DNA of 21,313 nt from an uncultured Clostridia bacterium (GTDB lineage: Bacteria > Bacillota > Clostridia > Christensenellales > Aristaeellaceae), in the NCBI GenBank assembly GCA_937886445.1, contig CALGBY010000108.1, positions 1 to 21,313 of the forward strand. Reading direction: 5' to 3'. Below the pieces are notes generated by a model, which was not told the origin of the DNA, did not search any database, and was given only the letters and a program-made list of their open reading frames with translations. Shown one piece after another: positions 8,225 through 15,646 of this stretch. The position numbers were made by a program, and so were the translations under genes. Position 1 is the stretch's first letter. Every line of letters begins with the position of its first letter.

Positions 8225-8250
8225 ACGGCATAAAACGGGAGGATGGGATC

Positions 8251-8964
8251 ATGAAAAGGAAAACGCGCGGCATAGCCGCCTTCATCGTGCTGATCGTGCT
8301 GTGTCTTTCTCTGCTGCCTGCCGGCGCCGAGGGCGTGCCGGGCAGCGCGCGGCTTTCGAAATTCGTCCACAATGTGACGGTGACGGGAAAGATGGCTCCG
8401 GCGTATTTTGACCCGGATGTGACCTGTTATCTGCTCACTACGGGGCGGGATGTGAATAATGTGTACTTTACCTGCACCACGGAGGATCCCCAGGCCAGCA
8501 TGTATATCAACGGCCAGTATGTGCAGAGCGGCAAAAAGATCCAGGTGGCGTGGATGAATGACAATCCACAGCAGGTGGATATTGAAGTTTTCGGGATCTA
8601 CGGCGATTACAGAAAGTATACCGTGTTTCTGCAGCGCCGCCCCAGCGACAAGCGCACCCGTGTCAGCTCCGGCTATATCACAAAGCTGGCGCAGAAGGAC
8701 GGCGTGACAAAGATCACGGCGGATCTTGTGAATGTGTATTACTCAAACGGCAATATGAGCACCTTCCATAACGATTCCACGCAGCTTTATACCTATCCCT
8801 GCTCCGCGAACTGTGTATTCTATTACGGTACTGTGGATCAGGCTACGCGTGCCACCAGCGCGACGGAGTTTTCCTTCTTTTATACGCAGACCCCCGATCT
8901 ATTGTATCGCTTTGTCTATATCGAGGATGAGATCGTGGCGGTGATGCCGTACGCGGCGGACTGA
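8251..8964 (+). CDS. Secreted protein with cadherin-like beta-sandwich domain
   Basis: 237-residue exported protein of unknown function. The start is chosen for GGGAGG eight bases upstream and because it gives a clean signal peptide: basic MKRKTRG, a hydrophobic core to about residue 22, and probable cleavage near AGA-EG (about 26). An in-frame upstream ATG at 8140 would run through the structured leader and lacks both. Residues 35-135 (LSKFVHNVTVTG, DVTCYLLTTG, VYFTCTTEDPQASMYINGQYV, VDIEVFGIYGDYRKYTVFLQR) follow the cadherin-like beta-sandwich pattern seen in clostridial surface proteins. The C-terminal half is beta-rich with many aromatic residues and not recognised. There is no sortase or TM anchor, so it is likely free or wall-associated. 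Its mRNA begins with leader copy A. Confidence 0.82.
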   Translation: MKRKTRGIAAFIVLIVLCLSLLPAGAEGVPGSARLSKFVHNVTVTGKMAPAYFDPDVTCYLLTTGRDVNNVYFTCTTEDPQASMYINGQYVQSGKKIQVAWMNDNPQQVDIEVFGIYGDYRKYTVFLQRRPSDKRTRVSSGYITKLAQKDGVTKITADLVNVYYSNGNMSTFHNDSTQLYTYPCSANCVFYYGTVDQATRATSATEFSFFYTQTPDLLYRFVYIEDEIVAVMPYAAD

Positions 8965-9002
8965 GATCAACCGGGCCGCGGCCCCTTGACGCATTCCGGA
9001 AG

Positions 9003-9059
9003 CCGGTTGCCGGCCTGACAGGCTGATGACCGGCCGCGGGGCGGGACCGAACCGGTTTT
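9003..9059 (+). terminator. Possible terminator of the secreted-protein gene
   Basis: CCGGTT (9003-9008) can pair with AACCGG (9050-9055), enclosing further GC-rich complementary pieces and followed by TTTT. The interior pairing is ambiguous. Confidence 0.4.
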
Positions 9060-9076
9060 CTGAAAATCATACAATC

Positions 9077-9120
9077 AAAAACAGGCTATTGCAGATATTT
9101 TTCTCTGCAATAGCCTGTTT
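9077..9120 (-). terminator. Terminator of the envelope operon, perfect 16-bp stem
   Basis: AACAGGCTATTGCAGA (9080-9095) and its exact complement (9104-9119) flank an eight-base loop. On the minus strand it starts three bases past the SGNH-hydrolase stop and ends in TTTTT. It could also stop plus-strand transcription, insulating the convergent genes. Confidence 0.92.
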
Positions 9121-9121
9121 G

Positions 9122-10354
9122 TTACGGCGTGAATGCGATCGCCGTTATGGTGAACCTTTTCTGTTCGCTTCCCTCCGCCATCCGGATCTCCACGGTATGT
9201 TCGCTTGCCGGTGAGGAAACAAACACCAGCTGGGTCTCGCTTTGCCCCCAGGCACCGGGAATATTCGCGTTCAGCGTCATCACACGCTTTCCGTCGATCC
9301 ACACCTCGGCACTGCCGAAGGCGGAGGAATTGACTGTGCGGTAGGAAATGAGCAGGTTTTTGAAGGAAGCGGTAAAGGTGAGGGGATCCTGCGGGGAGAG
9401 GGTGGAATGTGAGAAGTTTTTCCCGCATACACGGCCCACCGGGATGTTGGAATAGGAGGAGGGATCATCGGTGTTGAAGCCGCCGGCGCTGAAAGAGATG
9501 TCCTCCGGGATGCTGTCCGCGAAAACGCGTCTCATATTCATGTAGGATGTGCCGTACACACTGCGAACGGGGTCCTTCGTTACATCCTGCGCGTCCGTTG
9601 TCCTTTCGTAATCCGTACGGATGGCGGTCATGATACAGTCCGCCATCACCTGATGGCCGAGTGATGTGGGATGATAAACATCAAAGAAGAATTCCTTTTC
9701 TGTCCACTTGTCCCCTACATAGCGGAAGGCGCTGTTATACATGCTTACCATCGTCAGGTTGTAGCGCATACCGATGGGGGAAAGATCGTTCTGCAGGGTA
9801 TAGCCCGAGGGAAACACGCTGAACAGCAGGATCACGGCGGGATCGTTTTCGGCGTGCAGGATGCTTTTCACCATGGATTCATAGCAGCCGTGCCGGGTGG
9901 GATCACTGCCGTCATTGACCGCGTATTCGATGATCACCAGATCCGGCAGTCCGTCATCGTCCTTCACACGGCTTACAACATCGCGCTCATAACGCGTCCA
10001 TCCGAAGGTGGAGGCGGTGCCGCCTACGCCGGCGTTGACCAGCGCGATATTGCTTCCGTCCCCGCAGCCGTACTCCTTCCTCAGCGCGTCAAGCAGGCGC
10101 ATGGCCCAGCATTCGCTGTAGGTGGCCGCGCCGGCTCCCTCGGTGATAGAGCCGCCGATGACCGCCACGGTGATGTTTTCGCCGTTTTTCGCGCGGTCCA
10201 GTACTTTTTTCAGGCGGATATTGCTTCCCTTCATCATCTGGGCGGAGGAGAGCATCCCGCTGTACCAGTCTTCACTTTCCGGAATGCCTTCCGCAAGCGC
10301 GGAGGGAGCAAGGAACAATGCAAACACTGAAAGCAGGGCAAGCAGTTTTTTCAT
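9122..10354 (-). CDS. Secreted SGNH/GDSL-family esterase with C-terminal beta-domain
   Basis: 410-residue exported hydrolase, probably deacetylating polysaccharide. A signal peptide (KKLLALLSVFALFLAPSALA) should be cleaved after about residue 21. All SGNH blocks are visible: nucleophile Ser69 in IGGSITEG (GGS replacing GDS), the oxyanion Gly in NAGVGGT (about 108-113), Asn147 in EYAVND, and the catalytic pair Asp225-xx-His228 in DVYHPT. From about 270 a beta-rich domain (AEVWIDGKRV, TVEIRMAEG) resembles the carbohydrate-binding-like domains that accompany acetylxylan and pectin esterases. It is the last gene of the minus operon, 31 bp after the L,D-transpeptidase, with a GAAAGGA ribosome binding site. 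Its substrate could be plant xylan or the cell's own acetylated wall polymer; its operon mates favour the latter. Confidence 0.9.
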   Translation of the reverse strand: MKKLLALLSVFALFLAPSALAEGIPESEDWYSGMLSSAQMMKGSNIRLKKVLDRAKNGENITVAVIGGSITEGAGAATYSECWAMRLLDALRKEYGCGDGSNIALVNAGVGGTASTFGWTRYERDVVSRVKDDDGLPDLVIIEYAVNDGSDPTRHGCYESMVKSILHAENDPAVILLFSVFPSGYTLQNDLSPIGMRYNLTMVSMYNSAFRYVGDKWTEKEFFFDVYHPTSLGHQVMADCIMTAIRTDYERTTDAQDVTKDPVRSVYGTSYMNMRRVFADSIPEDISFSAGGFNTDDPSSYSNIPVGRVCGKNFSHSTLSPQDPLTFTASFKNLLISYRTVNSSAFGSAEVWIDGKRVMTLNANIPGAWGQSETQLVFVSSPASEHTVEIRMAEGSEQKRFTITAIAFTP

Positions 10355-10385
10355 TATCGTTTTTCCTTTCGATCATCGTTCCGGT

Positions 10386-12158
10386 TCACCGGAGCGCTCC
10401 CGCGGGAGCGGGCGTCGCCGTGGGGTCAGGGGATGCTGTACGCACAGGTACGGGCGTAAGCACGGGAGAGGGAGCCGGTGTGAGCGGAGACACCGAAGGC
10501 ACGGCTGTCGGAACCGCTGTAGGGCACGGGGTAGGCGTCGCGTTTGCCGCCTCCACCTGCCTGTACAGTGTTTCCAGCGTACGTTTGGTGGCGGTGCCGC
10601 TCTGTTCAAGGCCGTTCGCGCGCTGATAGGCCTTTACGGCCTTTTCGGTGCCCTCACGGTACTGTCCGGTCACGGTGCCGGTGTAGTATCCCAGTTCCTT
10701 CAGCTTGCTCTGCAGCCAGTATACATCCTCGCCCTCGCTGCCCTTTTTCAACTGCCTGATCTCCCCGGACGGCACCTTTGTGCCGTCATAGGGCGTGTAT
10801 ACCGGCGGGACAGGCGTGGTATTGGGGGCGTATCTCTGCGCGTTATAGCTGCCGGGCTGCACGGAATAGACCAGCTCCGGGTCGCTTGCCGCGTCATCAT
10901 GGATCCATACCTTCATACCGGCCTTCGCGTGCTCATAGATCCATTTCGCGTCGGCCACCGTCATGCGGATGCAGCCGTGGCTGCCGGGCTTGCCCAGCCC
11001 CTTCAGGCTGTTTACCTTCAAAGTGGAATCGTCTCCCGCGTTGGAATAGAGCACGCTGTGGAAAGCGATCTCACTGTTGATCCTTGTCCAGTAACGTGCT
11101 TCACCGCCGCCCCAGGTGGGGAATTTGCAGTATTTGGCTCTTCTTCCGTTCAGCGTGAAGGTGCCGAGCGGGCTGGGATGAGAGGATGTGCCGGTGGCGC
11201 AGATGAAGGATTTGGCGAGGGTCGTATAATCCTGCGTTGAGGAATCGTATTCCCACACCTTTACCACCTGGTTTTTGACATCCACTTCAAAATAGTACTG
11301 CGCGGGTACGGGCGCGGGGGAGGGACGGGGCGTGGCGGCGGATGCGTCTGCCGCTTCCGGGTCATTGAACAGGATGTTCCAGGTGATTTCATCCACTGTG
11401 CCGGTCTGAGGCAGGCCGTTCATTTTCTGGAAGACCTTCACGGCTGCCTGCGTGTTTTTGTAGTAGCCGTCGGTGTTCTTTTTGTAGGTGAAGAAGCCAA
11501 GCTCGCGCAGGCGCTGCTGCACCTTCGTTACATTGCTGTTTTTTGATCCGTAGGAGAGCGTTCCGGGAAAGGCCTGAGGCGGCAGAGGAGTCATACCGGC
11601 CGGGGTGGGCGTGGCGGCGGCAGGCGCGGGGGCGGCACTTGCGGAAGGAGCAACTTCCGAAGTATACAGCACGGTGAGCGTCTGCGCGTCGGCCCTGCCG
11701 GTCGCCTCCAGCCCCGCGTCCTTTTGGAAGGTGCTGACGGCGGTACGCGTCTGGGCGAGATAGTTTCCGGTTACCTTTGAGGAAAGATAGCCCATGGCGA
11801 TCAGCTTTTCCTGCAGTTTTTTCACCTGTTCGCCCTTGTCGCCGTAGCTGAGTGGCAGGTAGCAGTTGCCGAAAATGATCTGCTGGGTATCGCTGTCCGC
11901 GATCCCGGAGACCTCCAGCTCATAGGCGTCCTGTACATTGCGCACCGCTTTGCGGGTCTGCTCGGCAAATTTTCCGGAAAGCGGGCCGGAATAGTAGCCC
12001 AGCTCCTTCAGACGGGTCTGGAGGGCAAGCACATCCTCTCCTTCATCCCCGTATTGCAGCGTATCGTAAAAACGCTCTGTTTCCTCTTCTGAAAGGGCAG
12101 ACATACACAGGCAGAGAGACAGCAGGGCCAGCAGCACCGCGATCAGCAGTTTCTTCAT
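10386..12158 (-). CDS. L,D-transpeptidase (YkuD) with four peptidoglycan-binding domains
   Basis: 590-residue secreted wall enzyme that forms 3-3 peptidoglycan cross-links or attaches proteins. Signal peptide 1-23 (KKLLIAVLLALLSLCLCMSA). Three PG_binding_1 repeats follow (about 36-95, 104-165, 202-262), each with the Y-G-x-x-x-x-x-V-x-x-LQ-x-x-L-x-x-x-G pattern and separated by Ala/Pro/Thr linkers. The YkuD domain spans about 287-420, with His367 and catalytic Cys396 in SHGCIRM. A fourth PG-binding domain (about 468-533) is followed by a 50-residue Pro/Thr/Val-rich tail ending in ALR. The catalytic domain is thus sandwiched between binding domains, unlike common forms that have them on one side. 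The start overlaps the GtrA stop by four bases and has GGGAGG upstream. Confidence 0.95.
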   Translation of the reverse strand: MKKLLIAVLLALLSLCLCMSALSEEETERFYDTLQYGDEGEDVLALQTRLKELGYYSGPLSGKFAEQTRKAVRNVQDAYELEVSGIADSDTQQIIFGNCYLPLSYGDKGEQVKKLQEKLIAMGYLSSKVTGNYLAQTRTAVSTFQKDAGLEATGRADAQTLTVLYTSEVAPSASAAPAPAAATPTPAGMTPLPPQAFPGTLSYGSKNSNVTKVQQRLRELGFFTYKKNTDGYYKNTQAAVKVFQKMNGLPQTGTVDEITWNILFNDPEAADASAATPRPSPAPVPAQYYFEVDVKNQVVKVWEYDSSTQDYTTLAKSFICATGTSSHPSPLGTFTLNGRRAKYCKFPTWGGGEARYWTRINSEIAFHSVLYSNAGDDSTLKVNSLKGLGKPGSHGCIRMTVADAKWIYEHAKAGMKVWIHDDAASDPELVYSVQPGSYNAQRYAPNTTPVPPVYTPYDGTKVPSGEIRQLKKGSEGEDVYWLQSKLKELGYYTGTVTGQYREGTEKAVKAYQRANGLEQSGTATKRTLETLYRQVEAANATPTPCPTAVPTAVPSVSPLTPAPSPVLTPVPVRTASPDPTATPAPAGALR

Positions 12159-12772
12159 GACAGTTCCTCCCGGGATCCTGACGGATCCTTTTTCTTTTTA
12201 TGCCCGAAGACGGCAAATTTGCTCGCGAAGTAGTTGAAGATCACTACCAGCACGGTAACCAGTATTTTGTCAGCGAGATGTCCGAGCACTCCGAGCAGCA
12301 GCAGGTACACGCCGGCTTCGATCACGATGAAGCCGGTCACTCTGGCGAGCGCAAACCGGCCCAGCTCCTTCAATGCGCCTTTGCCATGCTCCCTGCTGCG
12401 GAATACGAACGCTTTATTGGTAAAGAAGGCAAAGAGCACAGCGCACACCCAGCTGCCCAGCTGACACCAAAGCGCGTGCAGCGCGTAGGAACCGCCCTCT
12501 CCCGAAAAAAGCGCGGACAGCAGCGAAAGCAGGCTGCTTTTCTCTTCTCCGCGGCTGTCCAGATGAAACAGCGCCGCGAGTATCAGGTAGCTGATAAAGC
12601 TCACAAGCGTCGTGAGCGCGCCGAAAACGCAGTAGCTGACGAGCTCCGATATCTTTTCTCTTGAATCCAGCGGCCCGGGAGGGGTTTTGAACAGCTTTCG
12701 TATCAGCTTTTCCGCAAGGTCTGTTATGAACCCCAGTGCTTTTTCGGTAAAGCGGCGTATGGCTCCGGTCAT
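12155..12772 (-). CDS. GtrA-like membrane protein
   Basis: 205-residue protein of the GtrA family (PF04138), small four-helix membrane proteins linked to moving lipid-linked sugars such as undecaprenyl-phosphate-glucose during polysaccharide or teichoic-acid glycosylation. TM helices lie near 47-68 (SYCVFGALTTLVSFISYLILA), 104-122 (WVCAVLFAFFTNKAFVF), 143-163 and 167-190. FFTNKAFVF and the terminal FNYFASKFAVFG are the characteristic family motifs. There is an amphipathic N-terminal extension of about 40 residues and a lumenal insertion of about 25 residues between helices 1 and 2. It follows the 73-aa gene by 16 bp with an AAAGGA ribosome binding site, and overlaps the L,D-transpeptidase start. 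A GT-C protein encoded upstream is the natural partner. Confidence 0.92.
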   Translation of the reverse strand: MTGAIRRFTEKALGFITDLAEKLIRKLFKTPPGPLDSREKISELVSYCVFGALTTLVSFISYLILAALFHLDSRGEEKSSLLSLLSALFSGEGGSYALHALWCQLGSWVCAVLFAFFTNKAFVFRSREHGKGALKELGRFALARVTGFIVIEAGVYLLLLGVLGHLADKILVTVLVVIFNYFASKFAVFGHKKKKDPSGSREELS

Positions 12773-12788
12773 ATTTGTTTCCTTTCGT

Positions 12789-13010
12789 TCACAGGCTTTC
12801 CGTTTCCCCGTGGTCTCCCCGGGCGTAGCCCGCGGCCAGAAGGGCTGAAAGCGGCAGAGTACAGGTCTTTTTGGAACGGGAGGTGATATAGGTAAAGGTA
12901 TCTCCCTCCATAAGGACCACAGTGATGTTTCGGTATTTCATATCCTCCGCGAAGAGAACGCGCACCGGGCGGTTATGGCGGAGGGAATAGCGCAGAAAGG
13001 TTTCCGTCAT
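12789..13010 (-). CDS. Small conserved-looking protein of unknown function (73 aa)
   Basis: Its ATG overlaps the stop of the GT-C-like gene by four bases (ATGA), so it is translationally coupled and very likely real. The sequence is beta-rich with several basic residues: LRYSLRHNRPVRVLF, NITVVLMEGDTFTYIT, RSKKTCTLPLSALLAAGYARGD. The pattern resembles short WYL- or SH3-like beta folds that bind ligands or nucleic acid, but I do not assign it. There is no TM segment or signal peptide, so it is cytoplasmic. Its place between two membrane glycosylation proteins could mean a regulatory or accessory role. Confidence 0.75.
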   Translation of the reverse strand: MTETFLRYSLRHNRPVRVLFAEDMKYRNITVVLMEGDTFTYITSRSKKTCTLPLSALLAAGYARGDHGETESL

Positions 13011-15328
13011 TCGGTCTCTCCTCCGTTTTCCGGTATTTCATAGATGCGTATATCCTCATACCCGCCGCTTTCATAAATCAGGCGGCAGCAGCGGTCAAGC
13101 GCGTCCTCATTGACCGGTACAGAACCGTTGGAGCGTTCATAGGGAGATATGTATACATATTCCGCGCCGTACTTTTCCGCAATATCCATGTTGTTTTCCG
13201 GGTCCTCCAGGAAAAGGAGGATGTCGCTCTGCCGTTCCCAGGTATCAAAGCCGTGCCAGTAGAGCCACAGGTCCGGCCCGCACACGATATCCCGTCCCGC
13301 CAGAGCGGATACCGGGTTGATATGCTGTGTCCAGGTGATGAACATGGCGTGTTCCGGCGTGTGCTCCTCAATAAAGGCCGCGGCGTCCGCGTCCTCTTTT
13401 GAGAAGGATTCGTAATCGCTCACGCATTCCCTCGCGATGCTGATCGTGCCTGAAAGGAAGCACACCGCGCAGAACACGGCCGCGATCAGGCGGCGGGAGC
13501 GCAGCCCCTTCATACGGCTGTACAGCTTCAGGGCGTAACGGGCGGCGATCACGCAGGAGATCATATACCATACATAGAAAAGCTTGTTGTTGTCATATTC
13601 GTTGGGCTGAAAGCGTACGCATTCCGCCGGGATGAACACGGCAAACGCGAGATAAGCGAGAAAGCGCGTTTTGCGGTCCTTTTCAAACAGCGCGCAGAGA
13701 AGCAGCAGGAAGGGAAGTCCGATGTTTTTGATGTAGAACCAGAAATAGGCGTCACGCAGGCCTTCCGAGGCGGAATTGTTGACCCAGTTGAACTGCAGCG
13801 TGAGAAAATGCGTGCTGCCGGAGGCCTGACGGAAGGTCCATGTGAGCAGCTGCGGTGCGGCGATGACCACCGTGACGGCGCCGAAGATCAGCCAGCGCAG
13901 GATGCGAAGGGCGCGCCTTTTATCTCTGTTTTCCACAAGGCAGATCAGGGCAAGACACAGGCCTGCCGCGACCGGCGCGAGAAACAGAATGTCCGGCAGG
14001 TTCGCCTCGGGCACCTGCAGCGTGCTGTCCAGCACGGAGAGGATCTGCGGGGCGAAGCGGATGAGCACGAGCAACCCCTCCGCGGCCAGCATGCCCAGCA
14101 AAAGGCCGCGCAGCCTGCGCCCGCCTTTTCCGTGTACGGCGTCATAGACCAGCCCGCCGGCGCATACCAGCCCCAGCGCCAGGAAGGAATGTGTGTGGAC
14201 CATCGGCAGCGCCCCCGCCCATACGGCCATAAGCAGAATGAGACGGATGTCTTTCCTGAGGGTACGGCGCAGATCGGGAGCGGCGGGGGTAATGGCTTTT
14301 CTTTTCCACAGGGCGCGGGAGACCTGACAGGAGAAGCGTCCCTTTATTTTTGCCGGATGCCTGCGGTCAAAACGGCTGCCCGCGGCAAACTCATATACCA
14401 GATACAGGCAGGGAAGCAGCTGACACCAGCCGGCCAGCGTGGTGCGCTGCGGGATGAGCATATCCGCGATCACATTGCTCCAGCGCAGGTTATAGGTAGT
14501 GAATTCCGCGTGGTTGGCCGGTGTCTGATACCAGCCGTCCAGCATCACCTTCAGGCGCTGCCACAGCCCGGTCACGCTCTGCAGCTCATTTTCGGCGTAA
14601 ACACCGTTCTGCACACCGGCCATATCCAAACTGTAAAAAAAGCCCAGACCGCCGTTCAGGAAGAAGAACAGCGCGGCCAGCACGGCTGTGCTCCGCTTCC
14701 TTGCGATCCTTTCCGCCAGAATGATATATCCCGAAAATACGAGGGCTGCCATCAGCACCGAGGGAAAATTGACCGCGAAGCGCAGGGAGCAGCCAAACAG
14801 CATGAAGGAGGCGGACAGGCTGTCCGCGAGGAAAGGATAGGTGAGCAGCTCGCCGGGATAGATGGAATAATCCAACGGTACCTTCGCGTTGCGGAAGGAG
14901 GTGATGATGCCCAAATGCAGGTTCAGATCGCCGTAGGTGCTCTGCCCCACATGCAGGGAGCCGTCCGCCGCCGGATAAATATTATGCGTGATGAACAGAT
15001 ACAGGGAAAGCAGGGTAAGCGGCAGCGCTGTGCAAAGCAATGCCGTACACAGCCGTTTTTCCTTTTCGTCAAAGCGTGACGCTTTTTCGCGGCTGTGCGT
15101 GAAATACGCCGCGCAGCCCAGCAGCAGCAGCGGGAGGAGGGAAAGCAAATGCCCCTTTAGCGTAAAGTCAAACAGGTAGGCACTCAGATAAGGAAGCCAC
15201 ATTTCAAGCAGCAGGCCGAAAGCGACTCCCAGCCAGAGGCGGGCGGTAAAGCGTATACGGGGAAGCAGGCAGCGAACGCAGAATACGCCGCAGCCGAGAT
15301 AGACCAGTGTAAAGAGAATGCCCGCCAT
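13007..15328 (-). CDS. Large polytopic membrane protein, GT-C glycosyltransferase-like
   Basis: Probable lipid-linked sugar transferase acting at the outer membrane face. The start at 15328 (773 aa) has GGGGAAGGGG just upstream; a GTG at 15373 adds 15 residues but has no ribosome binding site and lies in the structured leader. About a dozen hydrophobic segments span residues 1-630. The first long outside loop carries STYGDLNLHLGII, an acidic position like the catalytic Asp of GT-C enzymes, then YPGELLTYPFLADSLSASF. The soluble C-terminus (about 650-773) has ADAAAFIEEHTP, DIVCGPDLWLYWHGFD and YGAEYVYISPYER, the domain often found at the end of PMT/YYY-type membrane proteins. It is the first gene of the operon encoding GtrA, L,D-transpeptidase and SGNH esterase. 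Exact family uncertain. Confidence 0.8.
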   Translation of the reverse strand: MAGILFTLVYLGCGVFCVRCLLPRIRFTARLWLGVAFGLLLEMWLPYLSAYLFDFTLKGHLLSLLPLLLLGCAAYFTHSREKASRFDEKEKRLCTALLCTALPLTLLSLYLFITHNIYPAADGSLHVGQSTYGDLNLHLGIITSFRNAKVPLDYSIYPGELLTYPFLADSLSASFMLFGCSLRFAVNFPSVLMAALVFSGYIILAERIARKRSTAVLAALFFFLNGGLGFFYSLDMAGVQNGVYAENELQSVTGLWQRLKVMLDGWYQTPANHAEFTTYNLRWSNVIADMLIPQRTTLAGWCQLLPCLYLVYEFAAGSRFDRRHPAKIKGRFSCQVSRALWKRKAITPAAPDLRRTLRKDIRLILLMAVWAGALPMVHTHSFLALGLVCAGGLVYDAVHGKGGRRLRGLLLGMLAAEGLLVLIRFAPQILSVLDSTLQVPEANLPDILFLAPVAAGLCLALICLVENRDKRRALRILRWLIFGAVTVVIAAPQLLTWTFRQASGSTHFLTLQFNWVNNSASEGLRDAYFWFYIKNIGLPFLLLLCALFEKDRKTRFLAYLAFAVFIPAECVRFQPNEYDNNKLFYVWYMISCVIAARYALKLYSRMKGLRSRRLIAAVFCAVCFLSGTISIARECVSDYESFSKEDADAAAFIEEHTPEHAMFITWTQHINPVSALAGRDIVCGPDLWLYWHGFDTWERQSDILLFLEDPENNMDIAEKYGAEYVYISPYERSNGSVPVNEDALDRCCRLIYESGGYEDIRIYEIPENGGETE

Positions 15329-15370
15329 TTTTTCCCCTTCCCCGTTTGCCGCCGGGATGGCGGAACGGTT

Positions 15371-15440
15371 CACTTATGCGTTGTGCCTCCGGAATAGCAC
15401 CGATGGGCTGTTTGAAGATCGGCCGACACGATCTTCAAAC
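15371..15440 (-). promoter_or_regulatory. Structured 5'-leader element, copy B, of the envelope operon
   Basis: On the minus strand a perfect 12-bp hairpin (15429-15440 with 15410-15421, seven-base loop) is followed by AGCCCATCGGTGC (core ATCGGT 15399-15404). Then comes TCCGGAGGCAC, which can pair with GTGC across the core's 3' side. The element begins 13 bases downstream of the -10, so the hairpin is essentially the 5' end of the operon mRNA. The core and second hairpin match copies A, C and D, while the first stem differs in sequence but keeps its pairing. Confidence 0.65.
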
Positions 15441-15452
15441 TTGTACTAATAT

Positions 15453-15481
15453 ATTATACAAAAAAAGCGTGTTTTTGACAA
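15453..15481 (-). promoter_or_regulatory. Sigma-A promoter of the envelope operon
   Basis: Minus strand: -35 TTGTCA (15476-15481), 17-bp spacer with a T7 run, perfect -10 TATAAT (15453-15458). Confidence 0.88.
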
Positions 15482-15570
15482 TGATATTTCAAAAATATTA
15501 CGGATTATTTACAAATAATCGGTTGCACATGCTCAGAGCAACAAATGACTGCTTTTGTGCCGTATCCTGC

Positions 15571-15599
15571 TTGCAAAAGCGGAAGTACGCGTGTATCAT
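15571..15599 (+). promoter_or_regulatory. Sigma-A promoter of the esterase gene
   Basis: -35 TTGCAA (15571-15576), 17-bp spacer, -10 TATCAT (15594-15599). This puts the start near 15606, about 40 bases before the esterase ATG. Confidence 0.75.
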
Positions 15600-15646
15600 A
15601 ATTGCAGTGAATAATCAACCGATTTTGATGAAAAGGAGAAAAGACG

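Larger units (their letters stand above)
15329..15646. other. Divergent promoter region between the envelope operon and the esterase
   Basis: 318 bp holding leader copy B and two back-to-back sigma-A promoters. The part from about 15440 to 15640 is strikingly AT-rich compared with its surroundings. Confidence 0.8.

Noticed and set aside
8140..8250. Upstream ATG extending the secreted protein by 37 residues
   Set aside because: It would translate the hairpin leader and bury the signal peptide; the start at 8251 has GGGAGG.
9755..9775. Extra ACCGATGGG match resembling the element core
   Set aside because: It lies inside the SGNH hydrolase coding frame (PIGM) without the flanking hairpins; a chance match.
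13808..15079. Long plus-strand open frame (423 codons) inside the GT-C-like gene
   Set aside because: Low-complexity Gln/Arg-rich translation with no start signal, antisense to a clear membrane protein.
15329..15373. GTG start adding 15 residues to the GT-C-like protein
   Set aside because: No ribosome binding site, and it lies in the structured leader; the ATG at 15328 has GGGGAAGGGG.
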